From NCBI RefSeq assembly GCF_019649055.1, contig NW_026570230.1, positions 1,240,001 through 1,304,000 on the forward strand: a DNA stretch of 64,000 nucleotides. The letters run 5' to 3'. The notes below the pieces were generated by a model. That model did no database searches. It saw only the letters and a program-made list of their open reading frames with translations, and was not told the DNA's origin. Below are positions 11,129 to 24,543 of the stretch, one piece after another; position 1 is the first letter of the stretch, and every line of letters starts with the position of its first letter. Both the position numbers and the translations under genes were made by a program. The DNA comes from Paramacrobiotus metropolitanus (lineage: Eukaryota > Tardigrada > Eutardigrada > Parachela > Macrobiotidae).

Positions 11129-14100
11129 ATGTACAGCGTATTTTGTATTATTTTCTTCGTGCTGTTCCTCTGCCTATTTGCTGGAAAGCAGAAGGCTCAG
11201 TTGGCGATGGCTCAAAAATTAAGTGTGGAAATAATTTCCCCGGGAATGATCAATATGGCGAGTTTGACGAGTATGCCGCTAACTGCTCCAGCCATCGATA
11301 TCGGGTTGGAAGAGATACAAAGAAATTATTCGAAAATACTGGACATTGGCTTAGTGTATCTGTACAACCGCTCATTCAGCACCTGTGACGAAGCGGTTAC
11401 TGGCATCGATTTCCTGGTGTCGGAGTACTATTATTCCCGTAACCGTAATGCCAATGTGACCGTCTTCTTTTTTCCTGGTATGTGTGGAATCATAATATGC
11501 TTTGTTTTTCGAAAGCTTTTTGTCTGTTATTTTGCTAACAGGTATTTCAACATTTTCGTGTTAGTTTTGTATAGTTTTTATGAATTGTCTGATACGTCGG
11601 AGTTTTAGGCCTGTTAAACAGTACTAGGCAAATGTTGCAAAGATTTTACCGTGTCGCATTAGTCGCATACAGTAGGAAATGAAAGATCATACTTCCACTC
11701 ACAACTGCGAAAAAAGTTTTTTTTTGCTGGTGAAGCCTACAGTACTTGGACTAAAGCAAGAAAATTTGCATGGGTTGTTATGTACATCGACAATTGTATC
11801 AAGAATTAGGTATTTAGTACAGTAGTGTAATATTTTTAAAGGTAGATAACAAAATTATTCACGCCAGGGGTATATTACGTGTTCGTACAGTATTCAGGTA
11901 TATCTTTCTGCTTGCCCTTTCCAACTCGGAATGGGGAAGCCGTCAAGCGCGATAATTTCTTCAATAGCATCGTTCTCATGCATAAATTCAGTCCACAAAA
12001 GCGGCTGCAATACAGTTTGCTAATAATTATGTTCTAGGATGTTCCTGGGAAGCGATCTCGGTGGCCAAATTAACTGCAGGCATGAAAGATTGATTACAAC
12101 CAATGAACTTGCAATATAAACGAATTAAAGTGCAGTAAACAGCTCCGTGGAGCTGCGAAGTAGAATAGTCTGTCGCCAAACCTTTGCTTGATTTAGTTGT
12201 GTCTTTTCACGCGTTACAAATTATTACAGGTTGGAATCAGCTGGCCGTAATAGGGTAAATCGATCTCGCTCTCATGTGAAATAATTGTGATGTTTTTCTC
12301 TGAAAGCACACCTTAATGGTTATTTAGAGCATTTAACGATATTGCACTGCGTGATAAGACCGCATACCCCAATGTCATTCAGGCCGGCCCCGTCATGATG
12401 CGGCAGATTATTGCCGCTTTTGTGACCTTTCTGGCTAAATACGACTGGAAAACCGTGTATATCGTGTACGACAAAGTAGGGAAAAGTGCGGCCATTGCAG
12501 CGGCTGGCAGTTTTCTGCTAGCTAAGACATTGAAAGAGACCAATGGCTTTACAGTGTACACGAAAACTGTGGACAGCGCTAAGGATGACACTTTCTCAGC
12601 AGTGCTATCCGAAATCCAGCAAGTAGCTCGGAGTAAGCAATATAACGGAAATTCATATCTGCACACACTGATGCTGCCCCTTCCTTGCAGTTGTTACATT
12701 TTGGGGCCATGCCGACAATCTTCGAAAATTTATGGTGAAGACATATTAAAGGGATTTTGTTAGCATTTCGCACTGGAGTACAAGGCAAAGCGGTCTCTTT
12801 ATTACAGATTGCGGCACATTTTCGCAACATGACAACAGGTGATTATGTAAGTACATGTATCAAAATTGTATGCATATTTTAAATAGTAAGCAATTATTTT
12901 AGTACTTGTATTTTTCGAAAGAAATAATTATGAGGCAGATTATTTATTGTTTGCGTCCTACCGTTATGCTGTAAGTACGTATATGTATAATCTGATTCGC
13001 CTCTTGATTAAAACGATCCGAAAACTTATGCTTTCATATAGGCCTATATGTCGCTATCACCTTTTGAATATGCAACGCCTTTGTTTGGAGATACTACATG
13101 GAAACACAACGACACGTTTGATGCGGTACACGAACATTTGGGTGCGATCTGTTGCTTCTAATTCTAGATCTAAATTCTAGCGATACAAGTAATAAAAAAG
13201 ATTTTGAATCGGTGTCCTGTCTTATCGGTCTATCAATCCAGAACAGCTAATCGAAATATTTTTAGATTAGCTTCCAATCTTACCGGTCTTTATTCGTTAT
13301 TACGGCGACTTCATCCGGGCCTGACGCCGAATACACGCGAATGCTGATGCGAACGGAGTTGTCACGACGGTCAGCAGAATATTACAACTACACGTACCAA
13401 GCGAACGAACTGGTATACTTGTTTTACCGTTTTCCAGCTGTACTGGGAGCCATTAGCACAGTTTTTTATCTTTCCAGCCGACTCCACACATTTACACCCA
13501 GTATGCCTGTATGTACCTGTTAGGACAGGTTAGCATATTACGTTAGGGATCATTTAGTGCTGTATTTTCAATAAAAGTGTTAGATGTTTGTTGCACTTTG
13601 ATTGCTGTACTCGCGGTCGTTAACTACTCGTATTACGCGCGTTAGCTCGCGGTCGCGGTTATTAACCTAGACATTCTTACAGCTTGTAGAACAACTGGCT
13701 CTGGAAAAATATTCACTGGCTGACAAAGCGCAGACGGGAGACCTTGCCAAATGGTTCTGGGGCAAGACGCTTAGCACGCCAGTTGGATCCATAACCTTCG
13801 ATCTTACTGGAGAACGGCAAATCCAATTGGAAATTCGACAGATGAACCTTACATCTGGACTGTTTACGGTAAAGATCAGGGTAATTTTACCTGTTATAGT
13901 CCTTCTTATCGTGCTTTTATTCCATGTTTTGCGAATTTATTAAATGAATAATCCCTAAAGTGTATTTCGAAATGCTTTTCTCATATACAGGCTTTTCTTC
14001 AACAAAACCTCAGTGCGCCGGGACAGATGTCAGAGCTGGGTCCTATTACTTGGTTCGGGAAAACGCTGCCACTGGATGTACCCTTGTGTGGATTCAACGG

Positions 14101-16616
14101 GTTAACCGGCATATGCGCCATTAATTTAGGTAGCAGTAAATTGACATTTTCTGTATCCAATCACGTGTACTGATTCACGACGCATCTTCTTCAGGGAACC
14201 AAACCAGATTGATTGTACAATCAAGTACAATCGCATTAGCGGTGATTATTGTTCTCCTTGTTGCTGTTTTTATGATTGCAAGGTACGCCAGATAATGATC
14301 CTCGTGACAGTTATGCCATTTTTCGGATGCTATTATGTTTTTAATATGCAGCTGATACTTCTATACGTGTAAACGTACAGAGTACGTGTAAACTAGTGAG
14401 AAATTTACTGTTTAACGTTTTTATATTAGGAAAATTTACTCTGAACTGCATCTGCGAAGTATATCATGGGAATTTTCGCCCGGAACGCAGGTCCAAATCA
14501 ATAACAAATCATTATCGGTAATCATTATTTTGCGTTGTTTATCGGTCATGGCTATCGATGATGATCAAACGGCTGCGTCATTTTATCCTTCCAGTTTAAA
14601 ACTGGAGTAGATTAATAACAACGGTTTCATCGCATATTTTCAGAATAATGGACCGTTCTATGGAAAAGTCATGCTCCACAATCAGATCTATTTTGCGATG
14701 ACCGTATCTTACGATTCTTCCATTAACGAGCAATCTCTTCGCAATTCCATTAATAGAAGGAAATGCATAGAGTTTGTGGACAGTGTGTGTGACTTTGCGT
14801 CTGCGAGTTAATGAATTTTAACCTATCAATAACGAAACAAACAACGTTGTAGCTGCTCACAATGGACTCTCCCAGTGTAGTTCGCTTCTTTGGAATTACG
14901 CTGGCCCCATCCACTTTCAGCATTATATACGAAAAGTGCCACCGAGCAAATTTAAGGAAACTTCTTGATGCCCCGCAGATTCCTTTAGATGACGAATTTA
15001 AACTGTCTCTAATTATGAATCTATTGCAGGTAACTGATGTTGCTACAAATCATGTGGTTTATATTTTGATTACGCTCAGAACTGCAGGGTGTTGCTGCTA
15101 TCCACGCCCATCCGACGATTAAATTCCATGGATCCTTGTGTTCTTATTTGTGTGGCATTACTAATCATTTTGGATTGAAAATTTGTGGTCTTGGATGTGA
15201 CCGATTATTGCAATACACCGGCCTGAATCGCGGCACTCACTTGCTTGGTGACCTTTTTACATTTCCTGAGAGCGGCGAAACAAGAGTCCAAATTACTGAT
15301 CGCAGACCGAATGACATTTACGCCGCTGGAGCAATTTGCACCGAAATTTTTACGGAACGTGTTGTCCTTAAAAGCGACAGAGAGCATTTAATTACTTTAG
15401 TTGGTAAAGCAGGCAAACGTTTACAATTTACTCCTGGTATGCCCATCAAATTACAGTAAAATTTGTAATTTTATTTCAGCTAATCTTCCACCAAAAGAAA
15501 ATCTGAAGTACGGAGCAGTTCTTCTGTCTTGCTTTGATAGCGACGCAACGCGTCGTCCGACGGTTAAAAAATTAAAACAAGCATTTTCCCCTAAACGGAA
15601 GAAAGTCACAGTTATGGAGAGATTACTGCAACGTTTAGCTAAGTATTCTATGGAACTGGAACATCTGGTCGGTTTAAAAACTCAGGAATTACTTCTGGAA
15701 CGAAGCAAATGCGATGAGATTCTACTGCATATACTACCAGCGTAAGTACATGATTTAAAGTAGAATCAGAAATGGAAATATACATGACATTCTTGTAATT
15801 TCAGAGCCGTAGTGGAAGCGTTGCGTAAACACGAGAAAATACTACCCGAACCTTTCGACTCCGTAACGATAATGTTCAGCGATATTGTTGGATTCGTACA
15901 ATTTGTCGCATCCGTAACGCCGTACCAAGTCATCGAGTTCCTGAATACAGTGCACGGCCTTTCGGATAAAATAATATGTGATTTTGACGTTTACAAAGTT
16001 GAAACGATAGGCGATATTTACTTCGTAAGTACCAGCACTAAACATAACAAAAGAAGTAATGGAGGCAAGCTGAATGAGTTATCAGCAGTATTTGTTTTTC
16101 AGATTGTGAGCGGCTTGCCAGTGAGGAATGGCATCACACATGCAGCGGAGATTTGCTACACAGCTGTCACCTTTTTGCAAGTCTTCAGCACTAAATTACG
16201 AAGTTTTGACGAATCAATGGCTATTCGGATTGGAATACATACTGGCAAGAAACGTGATACTCTAGGATTGGTTTGTTTTCTTAGTAACAACTTATCGGTA
16301 ACCTTTTAGAAGGTCCTTGTATTGCTAGCGTGGTGGGTCTACAGCGTCCACGCTATTGCCTGTAAGTTGACAAAAACAAACAAAAAACAAAGGAGATAAG
16401 TATATTTATATTAGCGTTCGCAGGTTTGGAGACACGGTGAACACAGCATCCAGAATGGAGTCGTGTGGCGAACCAAACCGCATTCATATCAGCCCCATGA
16501 CTACGGAGTTAATAAGGAATAACACAGCATTTCGATGTGTGCTTAGAGGTTCTATTCTGGTTAAAGGCAAAGGAGAAATGACAACGTTCTGGCTTGAAAA
16601 ACGTGACCTTTTGTAG
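11129..16616 (+). CDS. Receptor guanylyl cyclase 2 (GC2)
   Basis: Paralogue of GC1, about 1052 residues. Exons: 11129-11477, 12038-12079, 12230-12254, 12328-12632, 12691-12734, 12808-12850, 12903-12970, 13042-13125, 13266-13412, 13478-13528, 13683-13868, 13991-14129, 14195-14282, 14430-14517, 14644-14784, 14853-15029, 15088-15403, 15480-15741, 15805-16024, 16103-16244, 16313-16361, 16424-16616. Order: signal peptide (FCIIFFVLFLCLF), ANF-receptor-like ectodomain, membrane helix (IALAVIIVLLVAVFMI), kinase-homology domain, coiled coil, cyclase. The cyclase motifs are the most canonical of the four: FSDIVGF, KVETIGD, YCLFGDTVNTASRME. The pseudokinase region is the most decayed of the four: the APE position reads FPE and the beta-3 lysine region reads YFAMTV. 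Two donors are GC rather than GT (after 12079 and after 16244). Start chosen at MYSVF because a hydrophobic signal follows at once. Confidence 0.92.
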
Positions 16617-19116
16617 CTGTTTTTGTACAGCATATGTATTATTGTCGTAGTACAGAACAAAAAAATTATGTCCTAGTATATGCTTTGCACAAACGAGAAT
16701 ATACTGTAAAGACTGCAATTCGCACTTGACGGCATGATACAGTAATGCCATTCAGACATATCAGTGGTACGTTAACCTACCCGTAGGGAACACTGGATGC
16801 ATACGTAGTCAAAAAGCTATGTATAAAATAGAATTAGCAAAGCTAATTCCGGTTAACGCAGCGGAAGTGATTGCAAGGCTGGACGACTTGGATGACCAGT
16901 GTCCAGCCAAGAAAACCCTATGGTGTGTCTTGGGATGCAGATCCTGATGCTGCATCAGCAATGCAGTTCGGTTGTGGATGTTGTATTTGTTAGTGATCGT
17001 CCATTTCAGTTAGTGCATTTCAGTTGCTGCTGTGTTGGAGTAAAGGTGGTGTACATGTAACAAGTCGTTCTTCCCTCCCGCCCACCCTCTTTGGCGAGGA
17101 GACGGGGGGTTGTTTTAGCAAGGACGGCGGGGCCGGTTGCGCCGGTAACCCGTGTTCCGGTGCTGGTGTCTTCACCCAATGCCCAAATAAAAATCGAATC
17201 GTTTCGTGTGGTTGTTGTTGCTGCCGTAGTCTGCGTTAATGAGCAGTTACAGAGCTCTGAATGCTTCCAAAGAGAAATCAGTATAATTATGACAGTTTCA
17301 GTTATGTACAACCAATGCCATCCGACTTCGGCAAGGTGCCTTTAGTGCATGTACACAGTCCCTAATGGAAGTATACTTAATCAAAAGCTAATTTATATCA
17401 GTAACTTACAAGCTAGATACTTGCCACGATTCTAATCAGCTGGCAAGTGGTACCACTTTAATAAGGAAAAGCAACATGAGGGATGCTTTTGAAAAAAAAT
17501 CATAAATCATGACGGCAGGAACAGCAAACGCTTTAAAATCAAATTAAAAAGATCGGTGGTTTCCAGAAATTTTTGTCTATGTTTTTCCAAGAAGCGCTAT
17601 GTACAGAGTATGTTACTCTCGTTCCGTTGAACAAATTTGTGCGCCGTACGAATTGGCAAGGTCGGTTGTCCAACCGTTACAGTGGGCTCCCAGTCATCAG
17701 CCGGCATATTAAATTCCCATTCGCTAAACATGACTGCGCTTATTTTCAGTCCTAAGTACGGTATTAATCAGCTGTGTCCAATAATTTGGTAAACATTCGA
17801 AATCAGTTCCAGTGCGTAACTGAAGGAAAGTTACGATATCAAGACATTTTTAGCTGCAGTTTGCAGACATTACGCGCGCAGGTTACAGAATTCGACTGAT
17901 TGCTTTGAGAATGGCATCAGTATTATCAACGTCGAAGCCATACTGCTTATAGAGTAATAATCCAGTTGACGTCCAGTAATAATCCGGATAGGTGTTGCAC
18001 GACAGGACGGACTGCAGCTTTTACGTTATGGCTTTGGCAGCGTTGGCCGACTACGGTATTACATATCATAAATGCAAAAGTTACCAATTACCGTGAATCT
18101 GTGTGGATTACAAATTTTGCATTGTACTTAATTCAAAAACATTTTTCGGCTTATGGTTAAGCTGCTCCATGCATGCGTAAGCCTAAAACCACGATTTACG
18201 TAGGAGTTTATGGGATTTACGCCCTAGCTACAATAAGTCGTAGGTGATTACAGTACACTTTTTCACGCAATTGCAAAACGTACGTCCGTACTTGTTCTCC
18301 GAGCAAAAAATCTTTCGCTACTGTACCGACGTATATAAGCGTTGGTAATAATAACAATATAAGTAGAAATATAGCAATTACGACATTAGGCGTTTGAGAG
18401 TGCGTGTTTGTGTTGGCTGTGTGATGTGCATACTTCTAACGTAAGCATAATAGTGCGCGAGTCCAAACGCTTCTGACTTGCATCTTACAGTTAATGAGAT
18501 TTCATTTGTAAATGTTCCTGTGTAACGGCAAATCCCATACTGACAATGAGCTCGGATGACGGTATTATCGTCCGAACGCATTGTAATGTTTCATGTACAG
18601 GCAACGCATTGTTACGTTACACTGGTACATACGGTCCAGATGCCGCCATGCCTGGAGCGTAGATGCAGCTAAGTAAAGAGTACGAGCAGCAGTACTCCAG
18701 TACGTATAATGCAGCTGTTAATGTGGTCAACGTCGGCCTATGAGGTAACGCAGGCGGGCTTTGATAAGTGACAGCTAGATGGCACTGCCTGTGACTTGTT
18801 ACCAATTGCCGCAGGATAGTCACTTGGAATCCGTAAACCTGATATCAGCTACTAAATATTTGATCATGGGAACAATTTCCGGTCTTGATGGCATCGTAAG
18901 GGGCTGTGGCGTCTGTAGCGGAAATCTGATATCAGGATACACTCCTCGCGGTCTGTGTATTATCTGTTATACTGTCACCGTTTTTTGCTTGGTTCCATAA
19001 ATGCATTGCTAAGTTTACTGCAGAATCCGTTAATGATGAACGTTTGTTTATGAAAATATTCTGAGAATCGTTTCGTAAGTGACGGTTGTTCATAACTTTC
19101 TTTGCTGAACTAACGT
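16617..19116. other. Intergenic region between GC2 and GC3, no confident gene
   Basis: A 2.5-kb spacer. A GC-rich patch at about 17080-17230 contains open frames of 70-100 codons on both strands, but they are low-complexity and lack homology that I recognise. Elsewhere the sequence is AT-rich and without coding character. Confidence 0.5.
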
Positions 19117-19123
19117 TATAAAT
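19117..19123 (+). promoter_or_regulatory. Candidate TATA box of GC3
   Basis: TATAAAT lies about 80 bases upstream of the GC3 start codon, in an AT-rich context. This spacing would give a short 5' leader. Position and sequence are the only support. Confidence 0.35.
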
Positions 19124-19203
19124 GCAAAATCCCCGACCAAACTGTACACTTATTGGGGGTAAACGCTGGGAAATGATAGTGCGATCACATTTACCGGCAA
19201 GAG

Positions 19204-22200
19204 ATGAAGTTTCAATGGCTGTGGTGTTGGTTGTTCTTTGGAGCTGCTCATTGTAACTTTGTTATCGAAATTGTCACCTTTACTGTAAACAGCCCGACGG
19301 ACATGAATGTGTCATTTCCTTGGGTGGCGCTGCCTTTTAACGATGTCTTTGCCAACTATTCCGAGAGATTTTGGCCAAATGTCACAGTGCGGCATCGCTA
19401 TTTGAGTGACCCATCGATTCAAACTTGTGCAGATATGAATGCAGTCTGTGATTTTCTGGTTTCGAATTATTTTTATAATCGGACACTGCCTGCACCGAAT
19501 GCGACAGTTTTACTGCACACAGATAAGTTTTTTATTTTTATTATTATTATTATTATCGAACCAACAGTAGCCAAACTCCACTTGGGAGACTTTTAAGGCT
19601 ATTGGAATTTATTTTTGGTATTTTAAAAATTTTATACTTTTTTGGTTTGATTTTATGAGATAAAAGTTACTCATCTGGGAATCGAACCCAAGCTATAGTG
19701 CTATACACTTCAAAAGCCGAACGTAATACCACCAGGCTACGAGCAGATTGACATAATATAATGTTATAATTATTATTTATGCAATGCGTTGCGGTTCCTA
19801 GTAAGTTTTTACATAATAATTATACGTACGTAGGTAAAAAAATGAAAATAGCTTTGCAGTATCACAAATTTTACACAGCAGCATGATTTCCTTTCGTATT
19901 ATACGTTGCAGCGAATCTGTCTTACTGAACCGCCTGGCTGCAGGTAAGCATTATTAGATAAAGTAGAATGCAATTATGCGGATGGTTGTTTTTGTTTGCT
20001 GACAGTACAATTATCTCATTGTAAGCACGCGATTTAGCCTCTCGGGTTTTGTTGCAGAATGGAATGTGCTGATGTTTACGTGGTTTGTCATCTTAGTGAT
20101 CTTATGGTTACTGTACAAACGCGCTACTCCTACTTCATAAATTCGTTTACAGGAGTCCTTTTGGTTACGTTTAGTTTCATGAACATTATTTTTTTGTGCC
20201 CTACAGTATTGAAGCTGCGAATCCCGATCTTGAAGAAAAAGGTTACGCACCAACATGGGTGACCTCGTCCATGTTGGCGTATGACGGATTGAACAGCTTT
20301 ATAGTGGAAATTCTTGCTCGGTTTAAATGGCGCTCTGTGTACATGATTCGTGATGCCACTGCAGACGTTAATCCATGGTTCGGCGATGCCTACAATTCAG
20401 TAATGCATGCTGTTCGCAGTAATGTGCCAGATAACCAGATATCTGGACACATCCTCACGGAAGAAGAAGTAAATGCCACCGACTTCCGGTTCCTGCAAAA
20501 ACTGCAAGAAACCAGTCGAAGTTAGTTTGGCTACAGCAATTTATAATAACGCTGAAAAACATTTGAAATTTGTAGTTGTGTTATATTTCGGGAACACCGC
20601 GAGGCTACGGTTAATTGCGGTGAGTAGATGGTCCATGCTCTAATTAACCAACCTCGTTATTACGAGCTGTGTTGTTCGAAGGCAGCATGAAATGTTTAAA
20701 CGAGGAATGATGGCATCCGGCGAATATGTAAGTAACACGATGAGTGATTTCGAAGCTACTTATAATTAATTCCGAACCTTGAGAATACATTTTGAATCCG
20801 GCAGGCGAAATTTGACTTGAAAAATCTCTCATTTTCTAAAGGTCGTCATTGCTGTTGAACCTTATCCTAGTGACAACATGACTCATGGGTCGTGGGGGGA
20901 TTTTCAGTGGGAGCAAGGTGATTCGCTAGATGCTGTAAGTAATTGAGATTACAGACAATGTTTATCTGTGCTTTCGTATTGTGTCTATGGGGCTGTTGTT
21001 TCTGGATGAAGGATCTGGAATTCGCTTGGCGATCGATCATGTTAATAACTCTCGCCGAAAGTGAGTCGGAACGGAAGACCTTCTTCGCGCCGCGGTTTCC
21101 CGTTTGGGCAAATATGTCCAAAGATTTCTACGGATTCGATATTCCGAGCAGTTCGTTTGAAGTATTACACAATTCTTCTTTAATCAGCCGGCAGTGAAAT
21201 ACGAAACTGAGTCAATGTTGCAGATAAATTTCTCCCAAGTGATGGCTTATGAAGGCATGCTGATCTTCTTGAAGGTGATCTTGATTACAAAACGATGTGT
21301 CAGAAACGTTTTTCACAACATTTGCGTAATCTTTGACTGCGCCTTAAGATACTGGAGGAAACTATCCAGGAGGGTGACCTATCCGATATCACCGATGGGC
21401 GAAGTTTCGCCCAGCGATTTCACAACCGAACGATCGAATTACCGTCCGGTAACGTAACCTTTTCTAAACAAGGCAATCGGTATATGGATCTCCTTCTCCG
21501 CGACTGGGCTGTATCAACGCAATCCTGGAAGGTCAGGGCAGTGTTTTTTTTCCACGGCTTGTTGCGCACTGAGAAAATTCGATCTGGAAAATCTTGATCC
21601 TCTTTGCAGCCGGTACTGAAGTTTGTCTCAGTTACAAGATCCGTCATCCCGCTGAACGACATTATTGACTGGCCAAATACTACTCGCAATACTCCGCCAC
21701 TAAATGAACCGCTTTGTGGCTACACCGGGGCAGCTGCAGGTTGCATTAAAAGTAATTTAATTTCCCAGTAATTAGTGCCGATACGTGGTTAATTCATCGA
21801 CATAAACTATCCAGAGTTGGACATATTACCATTTGTTGCTGGAGTGACGGCGCTGGCCATTGCCATTCTGGCTGGCATCGGCGGATTTGCCTACAGGTGA
21901 GTAAGGCTAGGAATGTCAATTTACGAAGATAAATCAAACCGCAAATATCATCTACAGTCGGTACGTGCAGCGAAGGGCAGCAGCAGCGAGACGGTGGCAG
22001 CTGAATATCCAGTACCTTCTGCATGCGTCGTACAGCCAAACGTCCAACAATATGACTTCTTTGGAAGAAATTTTGAATCCGCTCACTAATTTCCCCGATA
22101 TACAGCTACAAGAGGAAACCGAAATTACTGTAAGATACGCAATGCTATGGATACGAGTACTGAATAAAGGAGTACGCAGTGTATTCCAGGCTTCATGTTG

Positions 22201-24399
22201 TTGCTTCAGAATGTTCACTATCACGGCCACATGTCATACATGGGAAAGCAAGTGTGGGTCAAACCGCTGCAGACTCCGGATCATCATTTCCATCATTTTC
22301 GCCAAATATCCAAGCTGCTGACATCTGTAATACAAAACTGCTTTAGACCGCTATCGCACTCACACGTTATCGCACGCACTAAAGCTTGCTTTGCATTTAT
22401 AGTTAAGCTTGATGAGCAGCGAGAACGTCACCGCTTTCATCGGGATGTGCTACAATCACGATAAAACTTGCATGTTGCTATTGGACGACTACTGTCCTCG
22501 GCATTCACTTCACGACAACTACGCCCAATTACATTCCGTTAGTGAACTGAAAAGTTCTTTCGTTCAAGATCTCCTCAAGGTAACTGTCCGATTTTAAATT
22601 CTTCAAAGCAGTAAGCGCATAGCCGGTACGACGCTAAACTCTGTGAATCTTCGCAGGGAATGAAATTCATCCATGAATCGTCGCGCAAAAGCCATGGATT
22701 CTTGACCAGTTACTCCTGCCTGCTAAGCAAAAACTTTACCTTAAAAATTGCTAAACTGGCATACGCTCAAGTCAAATCATTGCTCAATCACAAGGTCACT
22801 GTCCTAAAGTTTGATCTGGGGAACGATCAAGAGATCTTTTGGACAGCGCCCGAAGTTTTGCGGGGTTTAAGCTATCCCAACCAAAAGTGTGATATGTATT
22901 CGTTGGGGATCATATTGAATGAAATCTTCATGGCTGAACCTCCATATTCAGATCTGTTCTTGACACCAAAAGGTCACCTATTACCTGTTCCAAAATTACC
23001 GTTAAGGTATTCACTGATGTCTAATTTGCAGACGTTTATCAGAAAGCCGCGTTGTCCCATTATTCGGAAACCTATCGTCCGCGCACTGAAAGCCGAATGA
23101 TGGACCACTCCATGAAGGATTTGATCGAGCAATGTTGGCATGAAGTCCCTGAAAAGCGTCCTAACATACAGAAGCTGTACAGAGCCCTTGGTGAGATAAT
23201 GGATTTGAAGCAGTCGGATTCCCTTGTCGGACGGATCCTTAACCGTCTGCAAGTGTATGCAACGGATCTGGAAATTAAGGTGCAACTGCGAACGGCTGAT
23301 CTCATCAGTGAGCAAAAGCTCTGTGACGCTCTTCTGCAAGAAATGTTGCCCAAGTAAATCAAATACGAGCGATGAAGGTAAAAAGTGCGGCACTGCGTCA
23401 TCGCCTACCGGATGTGTTTTTTTTAGATCGGTGGTGGAGCGGTTACGCGCACAAGAACACGTACAGCCTACCAATTTTAGTCAAACAACTATTTACTTTG
23501 GGGATTTGCTGGGATTCAGTGACTTTGCGTCGTCTGCCACACCCTTTGCCGTTGTGACGTTCCTCAATACGGCATATTCGCACTTTGACAACATGATCTC
23601 TACGTATGACGTGTATAAAGTGGAAACTATAGGCGATTGTTACGTGGTAAGCTTAAAACCTGCAAAGATAATGCTGACAGAAAATAGATTTTGATGAGTT
23701 ATCTTTGAGCAGGTGGCTAGCGGTCTTCCGGAGCCAAATGGAGAAAAACATATTACGGAAATTGCCTCAATGGCGTGTCGATTGGTGCAGGAGTATGAAA
23801 ACGTAACCTTTCGGTATAATACCCGACTGCGAGTCGGCATCCACTCAGGTTGGTTAGAGCATGGAGTGGTCCCTGCATATTCCGCTCGCCATTTAATTGC
23901 TCATGGCATTTTCTTTCCAGGAACCGTTGTTGCTGCCGTTGTCGGAAAAGCGATTCCCCGTTACTGCTTGTAAGTCTTCGAAAGTATTTTTATGCTTGTA
24001 AGTATTTTTTGGGCACCAGAATGATCAGTTTTATATGCGACACAGTGGAAGCCTTCCTTGTGTAGTTGAACTATTTGGTTTCAGCTAGACTACGTTTGAA
24101 CTCAATCGTGTTTAAACGGTGTTTGGTTATATGAATGCAGATTCGGAGATACAATGAATACTGCTAGCCGAATGATGAGCCATGGCCAAGCTGGCAAAAT
24201 CCACATCAGTCCGGAATCGGCCTTCTTGTTGAAATCAAATGCCAGTTTTTGCTTGACACCCAGAGGCAGCACTCACATAAAAGGAAAAGGTGACATTTAT
24301 ACGTTCTGGTTGGATGCCTCCAAGAATTCACAGAGGCGAAGTGATTGCCGTTCAGTTACCGAAATTCTGATGTTCGCTAACATTTCTTCTTGTGGGTGA
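19204..24399 (+). CDS. Receptor guanylyl cyclase 3 (GC3)
   Basis: Third tandem paralogue, about 1082 residues. Exons: 19204-19526, 19912-19943, 20058-20082, 20207-20520, 20576-20619, 20686-20727, 20842-20934, 21012-21161, 21224-21274, 21349-21531, 21610-21751, 21815-21896, 21958-22129, 22210-22326, 22403-22579, 22657-22972, 23032-23353, 23427-23646, 23713-23848, 23921-23969, 24141-24399. Order: signal peptide (WLWCWLFFGAAHC), ANF-receptor-like ectodomain, membrane helix (VTALAIAILAGIGGFAY), kinase-homology domain with VWVKPL and FWTAPEVL, coiled coil, cyclase. The first metal motif is FGDLLGF (Asp kept, Ser to Gly), the second KVETIGDCYV, and NTASRMM replaces NTASRME. All key catalytic side chains remain, so activity is plausible. 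The C-terminus extends about 25 residues past the domain and is polar. AATAAA follows near 24474. Confidence 0.93.
19670..19743 (-). repeat. tRNA-like / SINE-type element in GC3 intron 1
   Basis: On the minus strand this 74-base stretch has an A-box-like TAGCCTGGTGG and a perfect B box, GGGTTCGATTCCC, at tRNA spacing. The first five bases, CTCGT, can pair with the last five, ATGAG. Two of seven acceptor pairs are mismatched, so it is more likely a degenerate tRNA gene or tRNA-derived SINE head than a working tRNA. It sits in the intron between GC3 exons 1 and 2, antisense to the gene. Confidence 0.45.
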
Positions 24400-24543
24400 A
24401 CACTTTAATTAATCAAGTTAACTAGATATGGAACCGCAACCATAGAAGTGCTGCATATAGCAATAAACTGAGAAAATAAAGCGTAAAATCTGCATGTTTG
24501 GAAGATCGGCTTTTCAGTGTTTTGATCTGAAACAAGCTTTTGG

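Noticed and set aside
17024-17345. Overlapping open frames in a GC-rich patch on both strands
   Set aside because: Low-complexity (Gly, Val, Cys, Thr runs), no splice context, no family resemblance; explained by base composition.
22974-23474. 166-codon minus-strand frame
   Set aside because: Antisense shadow of GC3 exons for the coiled coil and cyclase start.
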